NCBI RefSeq assembly: GCF_000507145.1
Contig: NZ_AYTO01000032.1
Span: 62,001-126,000, forward strand
Length of the DNA: 64,000 nt
From: Bacillus tequilensis KCTC 13622
GTDB taxonomy: Bacteria; Bacillota; Bacilli; Bacillales; Bacillaceae
Reading direction: 5' to 3'
In this document: piece after piece, positions 43,955-53,806 of the stretch
Numbering within the stretch: position 1 is the first letter of the stretch
Layout: the number at the start of each line of letters is the position of its first letter
Notes under the pieces: generated by a model
Told to the model about the DNA's origin: nothing
What the model saw: the letters and a program-made list of their open reading frames with translations, nothing else
The model's database searches: none
Made by a program: the position numbers and the translations under genes

Positions 43955-44233
43955 ATGGGTTTACATTATGAGCATCAAGTTCATTTATTGAAGGATATAT
44001 TATCTGACCATCAATTGGACTGCTGCGGAACCGTCGCAGAGTACGAGCAGCTTGAGCGTGTGATTAAATCGCTGATGGCAAATACAGAGCTTGATTCAAA
44101 CTTCAAAAACGTGCTGGAAGATGTTTACCGCTACAGCCAATCAGGAATTTCGTCCAAATCCATCGACTCACACATACAAGAGCATCAAAACAGCCTGTCT
44201 CAATGGGTAGAGCAAATGGATTCGTATTCCTGA
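43955..44233 (+). CDS. ytzH: YtzH-like protein
   Basis: This 92-residue protein of the YtzH family has no signal peptide or membrane helix, is mostly helical, and carries two adjacent cysteines (DCCGT) near residue 25. Function is unknown. It ends one base before ytmP stops on the opposite strand. The start ATG gives the known length; upstream AAGGGA is a modest ribosome site. Nothing in the sequence suggests a mechanism. Confidence 0.87.
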   Translation: MGLHYEHQVHLLKDILSDHQLDCCGTVAEYEQLERVIKSLMANTELDSNFKNVLEDVYRYSQSGISSKSIDSHIQEHQNSLSQWVEQMDSYS

Positions 44234-45043
44234 TTATTCAACGATGCGTTTCATGAGCATATGCAGTTCTTCCATTGCATCATGAAATTCCTTATCATTG
44301 CCTTTTGCTTTGTGCCAGGCTATGAAAGTGATTGTTTCGGATAACACATACCAAGCCATTCGCAGCCGCAGGCTTTCAGTTAGCTCAATGCCGTACATGC
44401 TCAGCCAGCTCTCCCAAGCTGGCTTTTCGACGTAGTGGTACAGCAAAGGCCCGAGATCCATCGCCGGATCAGCGATCATAGCGCCGTCCCAGTCAATTAA
44501 ATACAGCTGGTTGTCTTCAGACAATAGCCAGTTGTTATGATTGACATCACAATGGCAAACGACTTTTTCACCGAAATGCACTTCATGCAGATGTTCTTCT
44601 AAGTATTTGATCCCTTCTTGAATCAGCGGCGAAGATTGCTGCACAGCAAATACAGCCTGCTTCAGCTGAGACAGAAGAGCCCCCGGGTTCAGCGGTTCTT
44701 TTCCAAGTCTTTTCAGCATGTCCAGCAAGGCTTTTGATGTGTGTATTTTACGAAGCAATTCAGCAACGGGCTGTCCGCTCATATCTTTAGGCTTCAGCTC
44801 TCTGCCGGTCATCCAGTGCTGGGCCGTAATGACATCCCCATTTTCCATCCGTTTTGTCCAAACCAGCTTCGGAACAATGCCTTCGGCGGATAAAACAGCT
44901 AAAAAAGGTGAGCTATTACGTTTTAAAAAAAGCTGCTGCCCGTTATGTTTCGCATAATATGCATCTCCTGTAGCTCCTCCGGCGGGGAAGATCTCCCAAT
45001 CGCTACCTAGTAATTGTCCCAACCAGTTCATATCAATGTTCAA
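44234..45043 (-). CDS. ytmP: YtmP, aminoglycoside phosphotransferase/choline kinase-like protein
   Basis: This 265-270 residue protein belongs to the APH/choline-kinase fold. The catalytic loop HCDVNHNNWLL and the metal-binding LIDWDGAMIADP are intact, so kinase activity on a small alcohol or amine is likely, but the substrate is unknown. The start is uncertain: TTG at 45043 or ATG at 45031, both with weak ribosome sites. Its stop meets the end of ytzH. A palindrome lies upstream. Confidence 0.85.
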   Translation of the reverse strand: MNIDMNWLGQLLGSDWEIFPAGGATGDAYYAKHNGQQLFLKRNSSPFLAVLSAEGIVPKLVWTKRMENGDVITAQHWMTGRELKPKDMSGQPVAELLRKIHTSKALLDMLKRLGKEPLNPGALLSQLKQAVFAVQQSSPLIQEGIKYLEEHLHEVHFGEKVVCHCDVNHNNWLLSEDNQLYLIDWDGAMIADPAMDLGPLLYHYVEKPAWESWLSMYGIELTESLRLRMAWYVLSETITFIAWHKAKGNDKEFHDAMEELHMLMKRIVE

Positions 45044-45109
45044 CCCATCATTTCTTAAAATATTTTAGAATAAAGGCGAATCGTCTCTAGTCTATCCAGC
45101 GAGTGCCTT

Positions 45110-45131
45110 TTTCGTACGAATCGTATGAAAA
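45110..45131. repeat. Near-perfect palindrome upstream of ytmP
   Basis: On the minus strand TTCATACGA and TCGTACGAA flank a single T, with one mismatch. It lies between the amyX terminator and ytmP and could be an operator. No known B. subtilis regulator was matched. Confidence 0.5.
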
Positions 45132-45132
45132 T

Positions 45133-45182
45133 AAAAAAGACAGCTATTGAGAGTCTCATATGCTAATCAATAGCCGTCCTTT
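45133..45182 (-). terminator. amyX terminator
   Basis: A long stem, GGACGGCTATTGA paired with TCAATAGCTGTC, is followed by T-rich sequence on the minus strand. Confidence 0.75.
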
Positions 45183-45210
45183 AAATTTTAGCGCTATAGC
45201 ACAAACTTCG

Positions 45211-47367
45211 TCAAGCAAAACTCTTAAGATCTGATGCTAAATATAAGATAACCGTTCCGATGCCCATTACCGCAACCGCTTTCTTGATTTCTTTCGGGTC
45301 ACGCTGAAAACCTGATGTATCACATAAAAGCCGATACGATTTGTCATTTGGCAGCTTCCATTCAACGGCAGCCGGACTTGCGTGATGGATGACGATGACG
45401 TCTTCCCATTCATCAATCCCGTTAAGATTATGAAGCCTGTATGCGATAAGGTGTTCGTCTCGCGTCAAACATTCAAGATGGCGCCGGATATCTGCAGCAG
45501 ACCTGAGACGGAATGCCGGATGCGCTTTTCTCAGCGAGATCAGCCTGCGGAAATAGTCAACATCCTCTTTGAACATTTCACGCCGATCCCAATCCAGTTG
45601 ATTAATGCTGTCACTGGATTGATAGCTGTTTTCCACTCCCTGCTTCGTCCGGAAAAATTCCTGTCCGCTATGAATAAACGGCACTCCTTGGGCAAGCAAA
45701 ATAATCGCGGATGCCAGCCGTTGCCTGCTTCTCTTTCGGCTGTCAGTTTCTTGAGGCAGAGCAAGGCTCATTTTATCCCAAAAGGTGTGGTTGTCGTGTG
45801 ACTCGACATAATTGATAGACTGGCTCGGTTCAGGAACAACCGGAGCTAATGCCTTCCATCCGGAAGACCCGGTAATCCCGTGCATCACGTTTTCCGCTGC
45901 TCCCCCGCTGCCGAGCGCAAAGCCGGCAGACATAAGCTGAAAGGTGTTCCCTTTCACAGCGTCACGAAACATATCATTAAAAAAGCCGATGCCCGGCATT
46001 TTTGAAGCATTCGCTAAGATGGCTTTCTGTTCATGCGGGAGCGGTGTATCCAAATCCCATCCCTCTCCAAACAGCAGGATTCCGGGCTTTACCGCCATTG
46101 CTTTTTCTTTGATAAAAAGCACAGTGTCAATATCTAAAATGCCAAGCAGATCAAAGCGGAATCCGTCGGCATCGTATTCCTGCAGCCAGTAGATGACACA
46201 ATCCGCAATGAACTTTCTCGCCATCCGTCTTTCTGATGCGATGTCATTTCCGACACCGGTGCCGTTTGACGGCATCCCAAATGCGTTATGGCGGAAAAAA
46301 TAGCCTGGCACTGTCTTTTCAAAAGGTGAATTCTCCCTCTCGTACACGTGGTTAAAGACGACATCCAGAATGACGCGCAGTCCGTGCTGATGAAGGGTTT
46401 TGATCATTTGTTTCAACTCTGTTTTTCTTGTTTGAGGATCATGAGGGTTTGAGGCATAGCTTCCCTCCGGGGCAAAGAAATGAAGCGGGTTATATCCCCA
46501 ATTGTAGGCATCAAGCGGCTTCTTTTCATCAACGCCGGCAAAATCATTCACTGGCAGAAGCTCGACATGTGTAACACCGAGCTCCTTGACATACGTCAGT
46601 CCGGAAGAACACCCATTTGTGGTTTGCGTGTCGGTTTCTGTCAGTGCTAAGTATTTTCCCTTGTTTTTCATGCCGCTGTATTGATGAATGGAGAAGTCGC
46701 GGATGTGCATCTCATAAATAACGGTATCCGCAGGGTGTGGGAATGGTTTGAGCGGGTCAGAACATTTCATTTGATCCGGGCGCAGAACGACACCCTTCTC
46801 TCCATTTACCGTCACGGCCTTTGCATACGGATCAACGGTTTCCGTCCACACTGAATTGTTGCAGATGCAGAACACATACTCATACCCGTGGAGATCCCCG
46901 CTGACCGTAACGGCATAAACGCCTTTTTCCAACCGAGTCATTTGGAACATGCGCCCGCTTTTATTAGGGGGTGAGAGCTTGACAGCAGCTGAGACTGCGG
47001 CAGGCGCCCATACTTTAAATTCAGTATAATCCGCAGTATAAACGGCCCCCAGCTCTCCGTCATAATAAAATGCATCATCAAATGCATCCGTCCGAATAAC
47101 CGCGCCAATTTGGAGATCCGTTTGATCGCCGCTGGACGCTCTGACGGCATGTGTTTTTCCAAATGTCACCGGATGATCAGATACGCAAACGTACTTGTAC
47201 GTTGCTTCAAGCCGGTATTCCTCTCTGACAGCCAGAGGAAAAACTGCCGTCTCCGTCTCAAGCTGAAACGGCGGTGTCATGATTTCTTTTTGATCAGAAG
47301 GAATCAGAACGGTAATGATATTCATGTCATCGACATACGCTTCAAAGCTGCGGCGGATGCTGACCAT
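45211..47367 (-). CDS. amyX: Pullulanase AmyX
   Basis: AmyX cleaves alpha-1,6 links of pullulan-type glucans. The 718-residue GH13 enzyme has the type I pullulanase signature YNWGYNP (288-294) and the catalytic triad Asp406, Glu435 and Asp525. No signal peptide is visible, so it is likely intracellular and acts on short branched maltodextrins. The start follows GGAGGAGAG. It is the last gene of a probable ytlP-ytlQ-ytlR-amyX unit with 25-48 base gaps. Confidence 0.95.
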   Translation of the reverse strand: MVSIRRSFEAYVDDMNIITVLIPSDQKEIMTPPFQLETETAVFPLAVREEYRLEATYKYVCVSDHPVTFGKTHAVRASSGDQTDLQIGAVIRTDAFDDAFYYDGELGAVYTADYTEFKVWAPAAVSAAVKLSPPNKSGRMFQMTRLEKGVYAVTVSGDLHGYEYVFCICNNSVWTETVDPYAKAVTVNGEKGVVLRPDQMKCSDPLKPFPHPADTVIYEMHIRDFSIHQYSGMKNKGKYLALTETDTQTTNGCSSGLTYVKELGVTHVELLPVNDFAGVDEKKPLDAYNWGYNPLHFFAPEGSYASNPHDPQTRKTELKQMIKTLHQHGLRVILDVVFNHVYERENSPFEKTVPGYFFRHNAFGMPSNGTGVGNDIASERRMARKFIADCVIYWLQEYDADGFRFDLLGILDIDTVLFIKEKAMAVKPGILLFGEGWDLDTPLPHEQKAILANASKMPGIGFFNDMFRDAVKGNTFQLMSAGFALGSGGAAENVMHGITGSSGWKALAPVVPEPSQSINYVESHDNHTFWDKMSLALPQETDSRKRSRQRLASAIILLAQGVPFIHSGQEFFRTKQGVENSYQSSDSINQLDWDRREMFKEDVDYFRRLISLRKAHPAFRLRSAADIRRHLECLTRDEHLIAYRLHNLNGIDEWEDVIVIHHASPAAVEWKLPNDKSYRLLCDTSGFQRDPKEIKKAVAVMGIGTVILYLASDLKSFA

Positions 47368-47392
47368 CGGAAGCTCTCTCCTCCAAATACGT

Positions 47393-48322
47393 TTATGTTT
47401 TAATTCTCAGGGGCGAAGGACTCGATGCCAGACGAAACGGGGTGGTGCCCATGATTTCTCCGTCAGCATGAAACGGAATTTTGTCCTTCGTGTAAAACGT
47501 AATGTCTTTTGCTTTCAACATCGTAACGCCGTCCATCTTTGTATGTTTTCCAAATGCCATCAGACATAAAAGCCAATATTTTTTCAAAAACGGCTGATTC
47601 TCAACAATCACGACATCAAATGCCTTCTCGCGCGCATTTGCTAGCGGAGCCGCCTTCATGCCGCCTCCGTAAAACGGATGGTTGGATACAACCGCAAACC
47701 AGACATCATGAAATTCGTGCGTCTCGCCTTCCGTTGTAAAACCTAACGAAAACGGCTTAAATGTCGCCGAAGCGTGCAAATGGGAAAGCGGGTACACAAG
47801 AAATCGAAGTCGGAGAAAAAGAAAAGCCCGTCTCAACGGAAAATCCATCGCCTTTTTATTGACATATGCGTCAAACCCGATTCCGATATGATTCATAAAA
47901 TAAAGAACCTGTGATTTATCCTGAAGGAAATTGACGCTTCCTAAATGAAAGGTTCGGGTTAACGGACGCTTCAGCTTTTTGATTTCCTGCATCAGATCGC
48001 TTTTTTTAATAGAGAACCCTCGCGAAAAATCATTATACGCGCCCGCCGGCACAAAGCTTAGTTCAATATCGTCAACCTCTTTCAGCCCGTTGACAACCTC
48101 ATGAATGGTTCCGTCTCCGCCAATCACGATCAGGCGCTTCAGCTTATATTCCTGTATCGTTGAAATCTGCCTGGCGAGCACCTCGGCGTGCCCGGGATGT
48201 TCAGTTAAAAATGAGCGATGCTCGACCTTTCGTTTGATCAATTCCTTTTGAATGGACTTCCAAACTCGCAGGCCGTTGCGATGTCCTGCTGTCGGATTAA
48301 TAATAAAAAACCAATGGCTCAT
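47393..48322 (-). CDS. ytlR: YtlR, diacylglycerol kinase-like protein
   Basis: This 309-residue protein belongs to the lipid/sphingosine-kinase-like NAD kinase superfamily, with the ATP-binding GGDGT at 68-72 and an NPTAGH start motif. A lipid substrate is likely, but unproven. The start ATG follows AGGTGAGAAAG; a methionine three codons upstream is rejected. It sits between ytlQ and amyX. Confidence 0.91.
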   Translation of the reverse strand: MSHWFFIINPTAGHRNGLRVWKSIQKELIKRKVEHRSFLTEHPGHAEVLARQISTIQEYKLKRLIVIGGDGTIHEVVNGLKEVDDIELSFVPAGAYNDFSRGFSIKKSDLMQEIKKLKRPLTRTFHLGSVNFLQDKSQVLYFMNHIGIGFDAYVNKKAMDFPLRRAFLFLRLRFLVYPLSHLHASATFKPFSLGFTTEGETHEFHDVWFAVVSNHPFYGGGMKAAPLANAREKAFDVVIVENQPFLKKYWLLCLMAFGKHTKMDGVTMLKAKDITFYTKDKIPFHADGEIMGTTPFRLASSPSPLRIKT

Positions 48323-48370
48323 CTTTCTCACCTGCTTATGTTATGAGAAAACCGCTCAAATCGTTCTCTT

Positions 48371-49285
48371 TTACTCCAGCCACTCTTGTCTGCGATCGGA
48401 GTCAGACATGCAGTAAGACAATAGAGCCTTCGCAGCTTTTACCTGATGATGCTTAATCGGAGCAGTGTTTTTCTTCTGCCGCTCAATCCATTCTTCCGCG
48501 ACGCGCTTATCCGCTATTTCTAAGCCGTATGGCGGCTCTGGATAATCGATGTACGACGATCTGCTCAGAAGCAATTTTCGAACCGGGATTTCAGCCTGTT
48601 TTTCCTTTATGATCTTTGACACAACGGAATCCGTTCGAAACAGGCTCAGCCCCGGATTTAACACTGATTCAGTCTGAGAGGCTGTTTTCTTGTCCCAAAA
48701 ACGATTTTTAGACCCTATATACACACTGTCTTCCTCCGCCTCTAAGAAAGAAACGCAAAAAATATCAAGAGGGGAAATAATCACAATACTTAATTCAACA
48801 GCCGCCTGCTGAATTTTCAGCACAGGCTTATACATAATGAAATAAGAATCAGGCAGCTGCTGGGTCAGATAACGCAAAATGCGGTCCTGCTTCACCTGGT
48901 TTGAGAGATGAGATATTTCTGAAAGAGTAGAGCTTGCCCATTTGAGCTGAAATTCATATAAATGTCTTTTATAAAAAGAAGCAAGCGCCATCCTGCTCTT
49001 CGGCAGCCTTACATGTAATTCGTCTTCTTCCTCAAACCATTGGTGTCTCTCTTCTTGTATATCGGCTTTTATCTCTTCTTTTCTTCTTTTCAATGAAAAT
49101 TTTTTTCGTTTCTGCAGCGGTTCCGGCTCTTCGGCACTGGATTGCCTTTCTTCATGCTGGCGCTCCGCTGCTTCTAACAATGAAAGCCAGCGCTCTTTTT
49201 TCAGCCGCACAAACTGGTTGATATAATGGTACGGATCAAGCTCATATCTCGATATATAATCATGAATTTTAATGATTTGTGCCAT
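48371..49285 (-). CDS. ytlQ: YtlQ, conserved protein of unknown function
   Basis: This 304-residue protein has no domain I can name. It has a highly charged, Lys/Glu-rich segment around residues 48-85 (EEEKRKKF type) that may be flexible, and no signal or membrane segment. The remainder is mixed alpha/beta. The start [10 protein letters not shown] follows GGAG at eight bases; the longer frame is rejected. It is cotranscribed with ytlP and ytlR, which gives no clear functional hint. Confidence 0.85.
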   Translation of the reverse strand: MAQIIKIHDYISRYELDPYHYINQFVRLKKERWLSLLEAAERQHEERQSSAEEPEPLQKRKKFSLKRRKEEIKADIQEERHQWFEEEDELHVRLPKSRMALASFYKRHLYEFQLKWASSTLSEISHLSNQVKQDRILRYLTQQLPDSYFIMYKPVLKIQQAAVELSIVIISPLDIFCVSFLEAEEDSVYIGSKNRFWDKKTASQTESVLNPGLSLFRTDSVVSKIIKEKQAEIPVRKLLLSRSSYIDYPEPPYGLEIADKRVAEEWIERQKKNTAPIKHHQVKAAKALLSYCMSDSDRRQEWLE

Positions 49286-49310
49286 GTTCGTTTCTCCACT
49301 CCGCAATGAA

Positions 49311-49862
49311 TTAAGATAAATGAAATTTGAATATTTCCTCGTATTTTGGTGATTTGTTCAAGTGTATTTGAAAGAGCGAAAACCGTTCAGCCGTCATCGA
49401 AACCTCGCCGCTTTCAAACGGAACATGTGCCGGAAACCCTTCTTCTCCTGTCCATTTTCTAGCCAGCGTCATATGAGGGTGATACGGTCTTTTTTCCACT
49501 TGAAAGCCGGCTTGAAGAACAGCCTGTTTCGTATGCTCCCGCAACACTTCAAGCGGTCTGTTTTGCTTTGGCTCCAAGTGTAAAACACGCGGCCGTCTGC
49601 GGTCGCCGAATACATCGATTTTGCCAAATTCAACTTGAAACGGATTGGTTTCTGAAGCAATCGCAGCAAGCGAACCCTCAAGCTGCTTGATTTGTGTCTC
49701 ATCCGCCGCTCCGAGAAAAATTAACGTGATATGATAGTCAAGCGGGTGCACCCATTTTTGAAACGTCAAAACCGGCTCGTTTTTCGCAGCATGGTAAATC
49801 GGGTTCGCTATTCCCTCAGGAATGGGAACACCGATAAAATAATGTGGCCGTGCATCTGGCAT
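49311..49862 (-). CDS. ytlP: YtlP, RNA 2',3'-cyclic phosphodiesterase (2H family)
   Basis: This 183-residue protein belongs to the 2H phosphoesterase family. Both catalytic motifs are present: HITL at 44-47 and HMTL at 130-133. Members open 2',3'-cyclic phosphates on RNA or act as RNA ligases (ThpR/LigT). The start follows AAGGGAGTG; an upstream extension of 90 bases is rejected. It opens the ytlP-ytlQ-ytlR-amyX cluster. Confidence 0.92.
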   Translation of the reverse strand: MPDARPHYFIGVPIPEGIANPIYHAAKNEPVLTFQKWVHPLDYHITLIFLGAADETQIKQLEGSLAAIASETNPFQVEFGKIDVFGDRRRPRVLHLEPKQNRPLEVLREHTKQAVLQAGFQVEKRPYHPHMTLARKWTGEEGFPAHVPFESGEVSMTAERFSLFQIHLNKSPKYEEIFKFHLS

Positions 49863-50010
49863 CCGTCTGACACTCCCTTCTTTAACAGCTATTATTTTAT
49901 CAATAAAGAGGCTGTGCGGATAGAGGACAAGTGAATGAAAACACTCTCGCACAAACGTTTATTATGTTAGGATATTATATGACACTTGTTTTATTCAGAA
50001 AGGAATGACA

Positions 50011-50946
50011 ATGTTGAAAATCGTTGAAAATACAGCTGATCTGATCGGAGATACACCGCTTGTGAGATTGAATCGGCTTCAGCCGGAAAACGCGGCGCAG
50101 GTCTATTTAAAGCTTGAATTTTTTAATCCGAGCGGCAGTGTGAAAGACAGAGCCGCTTATCATATGATCATAGAAGCAGAACAAAACGGTTTGCTCAAAC
50201 CGGGATCAGTTATTATAGAACCGACTAGCGGAAATACCGGAATCGGACTCGCCATGAATGCCGCGGCACGCGGCTATAAAGCGATCCTAGTCATGCCTGA
50301 TACGATGACGAAGGAGCGGATCAACCTTCTGAAAGCTTACGGCGCAGAGGTTGTGTTAACACCAGGAGCGGAAAGAATGCCTGGCAGCATAAAAAAAGCG
50401 AAGGAGCTTGCCGAGCAAATTCCGAACAGCTATATTCCGATGCAGTTCGACAACAGTGCCAACCCTGACGCGCACCGAAAAACGACGGCGCCTGAAATTG
50501 CCCGGGCAATAGAGGAAATCGGAAAACCGCTCGGCGCTTTTGTCGCCTCTTCCGGAACAGGCGGAACCATTACCGGAACAGGTGAGGCGCTCAAAGAGCT
50601 TTTTCCTGACATCACGGTTCATGTTGTCGAGCCTGCGGGTTCACCTGTATTATCCGGAGGAAAACCCGGCGCGCATAAGCTTGTGGGCACGAGCCCGGGC
50701 TTCATACCTCCGATTTTAAATCAAGACGTATATGATGAGATTATCAAAATCTCTGATGAAGACGCCTATACGACCACAAGACGCCTTGCCGCTGAAGAAG
50801 GAATCCTTGTCGGGCCTTCGTCAGGCGCTGCCTGCTTCGCGGCAATCGAAACAGCAAAACGTCTCTCCCCTGACCAAGTTGTGGTTTGCATGACTGCCGA
50901 TACAGGAGAACGGTATTTATCAACTGATTTATGGTCATTTGTTTAA
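50011..50946 (+). CDS. ytkP: YtkP, cysteine synthase-like PLP enzyme
   Basis: This 311-residue fold-type II PLP enzyme belongs to the O-acetylserine sulfhydrylase family. The PLP lysine is Lys45 in NPSGSVKDRA, and TSGNTGIG and GTGGTITG bind substrate and phosphate. It resembles CysK, though the true substrate is not established. An ATG six bases upstream overlaps the ribosome site AAAGGA, so the next ATG is chosen. Its 3' end shares a terminator with ytjP. Confidence 0.92.
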   Translation: MLKIVENTADLIGDTPLVRLNRLQPENAAQVYLKLEFFNPSGSVKDRAAYHMIIEAEQNGLLKPGSVIIEPTSGNTGIGLAMNAAARGYKAILVMPDTMTKERINLLKAYGAEVVLTPGAERMPGSIKKAKELAEQIPNSYIPMQFDNSANPDAHRKTTAPEIARAIEEIGKPLGAFVASSGTGGTITGTGEALKELFPDITVHVVEPAGSPVLSGGKPGAHKLVGTSPGFIPPILNQDVYDEIIKISDEDAYTTTRRLAAEEGILVGPSSGAACFAAIETAKRLSPDQVVVCMTADTGERYLSTDLWSFV

Positions 50947-50984
50947 AAAAAGGACTGGCTTCCGCAGAAGCCGGTCCTTTTATT
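50944..50984. terminator. Bidirectional terminator ytkP/ytjP
   Basis: AAAGGACTGGCTTC pairs with GAAGCCGGTCCTTTT, with a T-run on the plus strand. Confidence 0.75.
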
Positions 50985-52371
50985 TCGCAAGTTCGTAGAT
51001 GGCCTGCGCGTATAAGGCTGTCGATCTCAGCAGATCATCAATTTCAATATATTCATCCTTTTGGTGTGCGCTGTCAGGACGTCCAGGGAACAGCGGGCCG
51101 AATGCGACACCGGCTTTTAACGATCTGGCATACGTCCCGCCGCCAATTGAGATTAAATCAGCTTTTTTGCCCAGCTGGCCTTCATACACCTTTTGCAGGG
51201 TTTTGACTAACGGATGGTCTGCTGACACATGATGCGGCTTGCTGTCTTTGAATTCTCCCAGTTCAAATTCAGGTGCGCTTTCGAATGCGTCGCGGATCGC
51301 TTTGCTTTCCGCGGTTACAGGATAGCGGATATTGATTCCAAGTTCGCCTCCCTGCCCTTCCCTATAGCGCAGCGTTCCGACATTTAGTGTCAGCTCGCCG
51401 CTAATGTCATCCTCACAGTCGATATTCAGTTTCTTTCCTCTCGTATCATTTGAAAACTTGTCTGTCACAACTTGCACAAACCGCTTGCCTGCTTCATCAA
51501 GCTCAGTCTGCTGCAAAAATTCGCACAATAAAAGGCCGGCATTGATTCCATTGTTCGGTTCCATCGCATGGCAGGAAAGCCCGTACATACGCAGAATAAG
51601 CTGCCCGTTCTCTATTTCAGCTTCTCCTTTTCGATCCGTCGCGCGAAGCATATCTTTAAATGAAGCAAGAATCGCTTCTTTTTTCTGCCCTTCAATAACA
51701 GCTTCCGCTGCGTCAGGCACCATGTTTAAGCGAAGGCCTGACTGAAATGAAACAAGCACTGCCTTTGAATCGGCTTGGTTTGAGCGATGCGGGATGAGCA
51801 ATGATGCATCAACGATTCCTTTTTCAGCGTTAATAATCGGAAAATCTGCGTCAGGCGCAAAGCCTAGCGTGGGCATTTCTTCATGCTTGAAATAATGTTC
51901 CACGCATCTCCAATCGCTTTCTTCATCTGTTCCGATAATGATTCTGACACGCTTGGACAGCGGCAGATTCATGTCTTTTACGATTTTCAGCGCATAGAAT
52001 GCCGCCATTGTCGGCCCTTTGTCATCAATAGCGCCTCTCGCATAAACCCGTCCGTTACGGATATCAGCAGAAAACGGATCACTCGTCCACCCATCTCCCG
52101 GCGGCACGACGTCAACGTGGCAAAGTACGCCGACAATGTCATCGCCCTCGCCCCATTCAATATGACCGGCATAGCCGTCAAGATTTTTTATCGCAAAGCC
52201 TTCTTTTTCTCCAAGCTCCAGCAATGAAGACAGGCTTGCGTTTACTCCTTCTCCAAACGGTTTGCCGGGTCCTGCGGTTGTTTCATCCATTACACTGTTG
52301 ATTCTCAAAAATTCCTGCGTATCACGTATTAAATCCTCTTTTTTTCTGATCACTTCGACTTCCCAGTTCAT
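50980..52371 (-). CDS. ytjP: YtjP, M20 dipeptidase PepV-like
   Basis: This 463-residue zinc peptidase belongs to M20A (PepV). Metal ligands include His85-Asp87 in LCHVDVVP, Asp116-117 in AIDDKGP and the GTDEES motif at 148-153. It probably cleaves dipeptides in the cytosol. The start follows AAAGGGG; a frame 39 bases longer is rejected. The gene is a single unit. Confidence 0.94.
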   Translation of the reverse strand: MNWEVEVIRKKEDLIRDTQEFLRINSVMDETTAGPGKPFGEGVNASLSSLLELGEKEGFAIKNLDGYAGHIEWGEGDDIVGVLCHVDVVPPGDGWTSDPFSADIRNGRVYARGAIDDKGPTMAAFYALKIVKDMNLPLSKRVRIIIGTDEESDWRCVEHYFKHEEMPTLGFAPDADFPIINAEKGIVDASLLIPHRSNQADSKAVLVSFQSGLRLNMVPDAAEAVIEGQKKEAILASFKDMLRATDRKGEAEIENGQLILRMYGLSCHAMEPNNGINAGLLLCEFLQQTELDEAGKRFVQVVTDKFSNDTRGKKLNIDCEDDISGELTLNVGTLRYREGQGGELGINIRYPVTAESKAIRDAFESAPEFELGEFKDSKPHHVSADHPLVKTLQKVYEGQLGKKADLISIGGGTYARSLKAGVAFGPLFPGRPDSAHQKDEYIEIDDLLRSTALYAQAIYELAK

Positions 52372-52412
52372 AATGATCCCCTTTCGGCAAGAAATGACTT
52401 GCAAAAACAAAA

Positions 52413-52457
52413 TAAAACGAATAATATTAATGGTGTTTTGTTAAAACGTTCGTAATT
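52413..52457 (+). promoter_or_regulatory. Candidate PurBox pair of pbuO
   Basis: A forward box near 52413-52425 (core CGAA, 10 of 13) and an inverted box AACGTTCGTAATT (52445-52457, 11 of 13) are separated by 19 bases. PurR represses pbuO in B. subtilis through paired PurBoxes with 16-17 base spacing. The inverted box overlaps the ribosome site region. Confidence 0.5.
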
Positions 52458-52467
52458 GGAGGTTACT

Positions 52468-53766
52468 ATGTTTCATCTAAAAGAGCAGCAAACATCCATA
52501 AAGCAAGAAATCATAGCAGGGCTGACAACCTTTTTCACAATGGTCTATATCGTCGTGGTTAATCCGGTTATTCTGGCTAACGCCGGGGTTCCTTTCGACC
52601 AGGTTTTCACCGCAACGATTATTGCTTCCATTGTCGGAACGCTGTGGATGGCCCTGGCAGCAAATTATCCGATTGCAATTGCGCCCGGCATGGGCTTGAA
52701 CGCATATTTAGCCTTTCATGTCGTAAGCGCAAGCGATGGCGGAATCACGTACGCAACAGCTTTCAGCGCAGTATTTACAGCAGGGGTTCTCTTCATTATT
52801 CTATCGTTAACGCCTTTAAGAAAACAACTGATAGAAGCGATTCCAAACAATTTAAAATACGGGATCACAACGGGGATCGGGCTGTTTATTGCCTTTATCG
52901 GTTTGCGTCAGGCGGGAATTGTGGCACCTGATGAGTCAAACCTGGTTACTCTCGGCAATCTGCATTCACCAGGTGTTATTTTAACGCTGATCGGCCTTTT
53001 GATCAGCGTGGTCCTGATGGTGCGGAAAGTAAGCGGCGCTTTATTCATCGGAATGGCAGCTACCGCCTTGATCGCCTTTTTTACGGGCCAGCTGCATTTT
53101 TCAAAAGGTTTCATGTCGCTTCCACATTTACCGGAGGGCCTAATCATCGCAAATCCGTTTTCCGCTTTTGGCGATGTCGTTCATCACGGCCTGTACGCTG
53201 TTGTCTTTTCTTTTCTATTGGTCACGATTTTTGATACGACAGGCACGATGATTGGTGTTGCAGAGCAAGCCGGGCTGATGAAGAACAACAAGCTGCCAAA
53301 CGTGCGAAAAGCACTGCTTGCCGATTCAACAGCGACGACAGTAGGAGCTGTTTTCGGCACAAGTCCGACAACGGCATTTATCGAATCTTCCGCTGGTGTC
53401 GCAGCCGGGGGAAGAACGGGGCTTACAAGTTTGACAGTTGCTGTGCTGTTTGCGGCCTCTATGTTTTTCAGTCCGCTCGTCAGCGCCTTATCAGGCATAG
53501 CCGCCATTACCTCGCCTGCTTTGATTATCGTCGGCAGCCTGATGATGAGCTCTGTGTCGAACATGAACTGGAAAGAGATGGACGAAGCATTCCCAGCGTT
53601 TCTTGTTATTCTCGCCATGCCTTTGACATCAAGCATTTCTACTGGGATTGCGCTTGGCTTTATTTCATATCCGATTGTAAAAGCAGCACGGGGAAAATGG
53701 AGAGAGATTCACCCGCTCGTCTTCGTTTTCGCCATTCTGTTTTTCATCCAGCTGTTTATTTTATAA
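52468..53766 (+). CDS. pbuO: Purine permease PbuO
   Basis: PbuO imports guanine and hypoxanthine. The 432-residue membrane protein belongs to the AzgA/NCS2 family with about 12 hydrophobic segments and the conserved TTVGAVFGTSPTTAFIESSAGV motif. The start ATG lies after GGAGG; an in-frame start 12 bases upstream is rejected. Regulation is expected from PurR, given the candidate PurBoxes directly upstream. Confidence 0.94.
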   Translation: MFHLKEQQTSIKQEIIAGLTTFFTMVYIVVVNPVILANAGVPFDQVFTATIIASIVGTLWMALAANYPIAIAPGMGLNAYLAFHVVSASDGGITYATAFSAVFTAGVLFIILSLTPLRKQLIEAIPNNLKYGITTGIGLFIAFIGLRQAGIVAPDESNLVTLGNLHSPGVILTLIGLLISVVLMVRKVSGALFIGMAATALIAFFTGQLHFSKGFMSLPHLPEGLIIANPFSAFGDVVHHGLYAVVFSFLLVTIFDTTGTMIGVAEQAGLMKNNKLPNVRKALLADSTATTVGAVFGTSPTTAFIESSAGVAAGGRTGLTSLTVAVLFAASMFFSPLVSALSGIAAITSPALIIVGSLMMSSVSNMNWKEMDEAFPAFLVILAMPLTSSISTGIALGFISYPIVKAARGKWREIHPLVFVFAILFFIQLFIL

Positions 53767-53772
53767 CACATA

Positions 53773-53806
53773 CAGAAAAACCCAAACGCCGCCGTTTGGG
53801 TTTTTT
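53773..53806. terminator. Bidirectional terminator pbuO/ythQ
   Basis: AAACCCAAACG(C) pairs with CGTTTGGGTTT, with long A and T runs. Confidence 0.8.
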
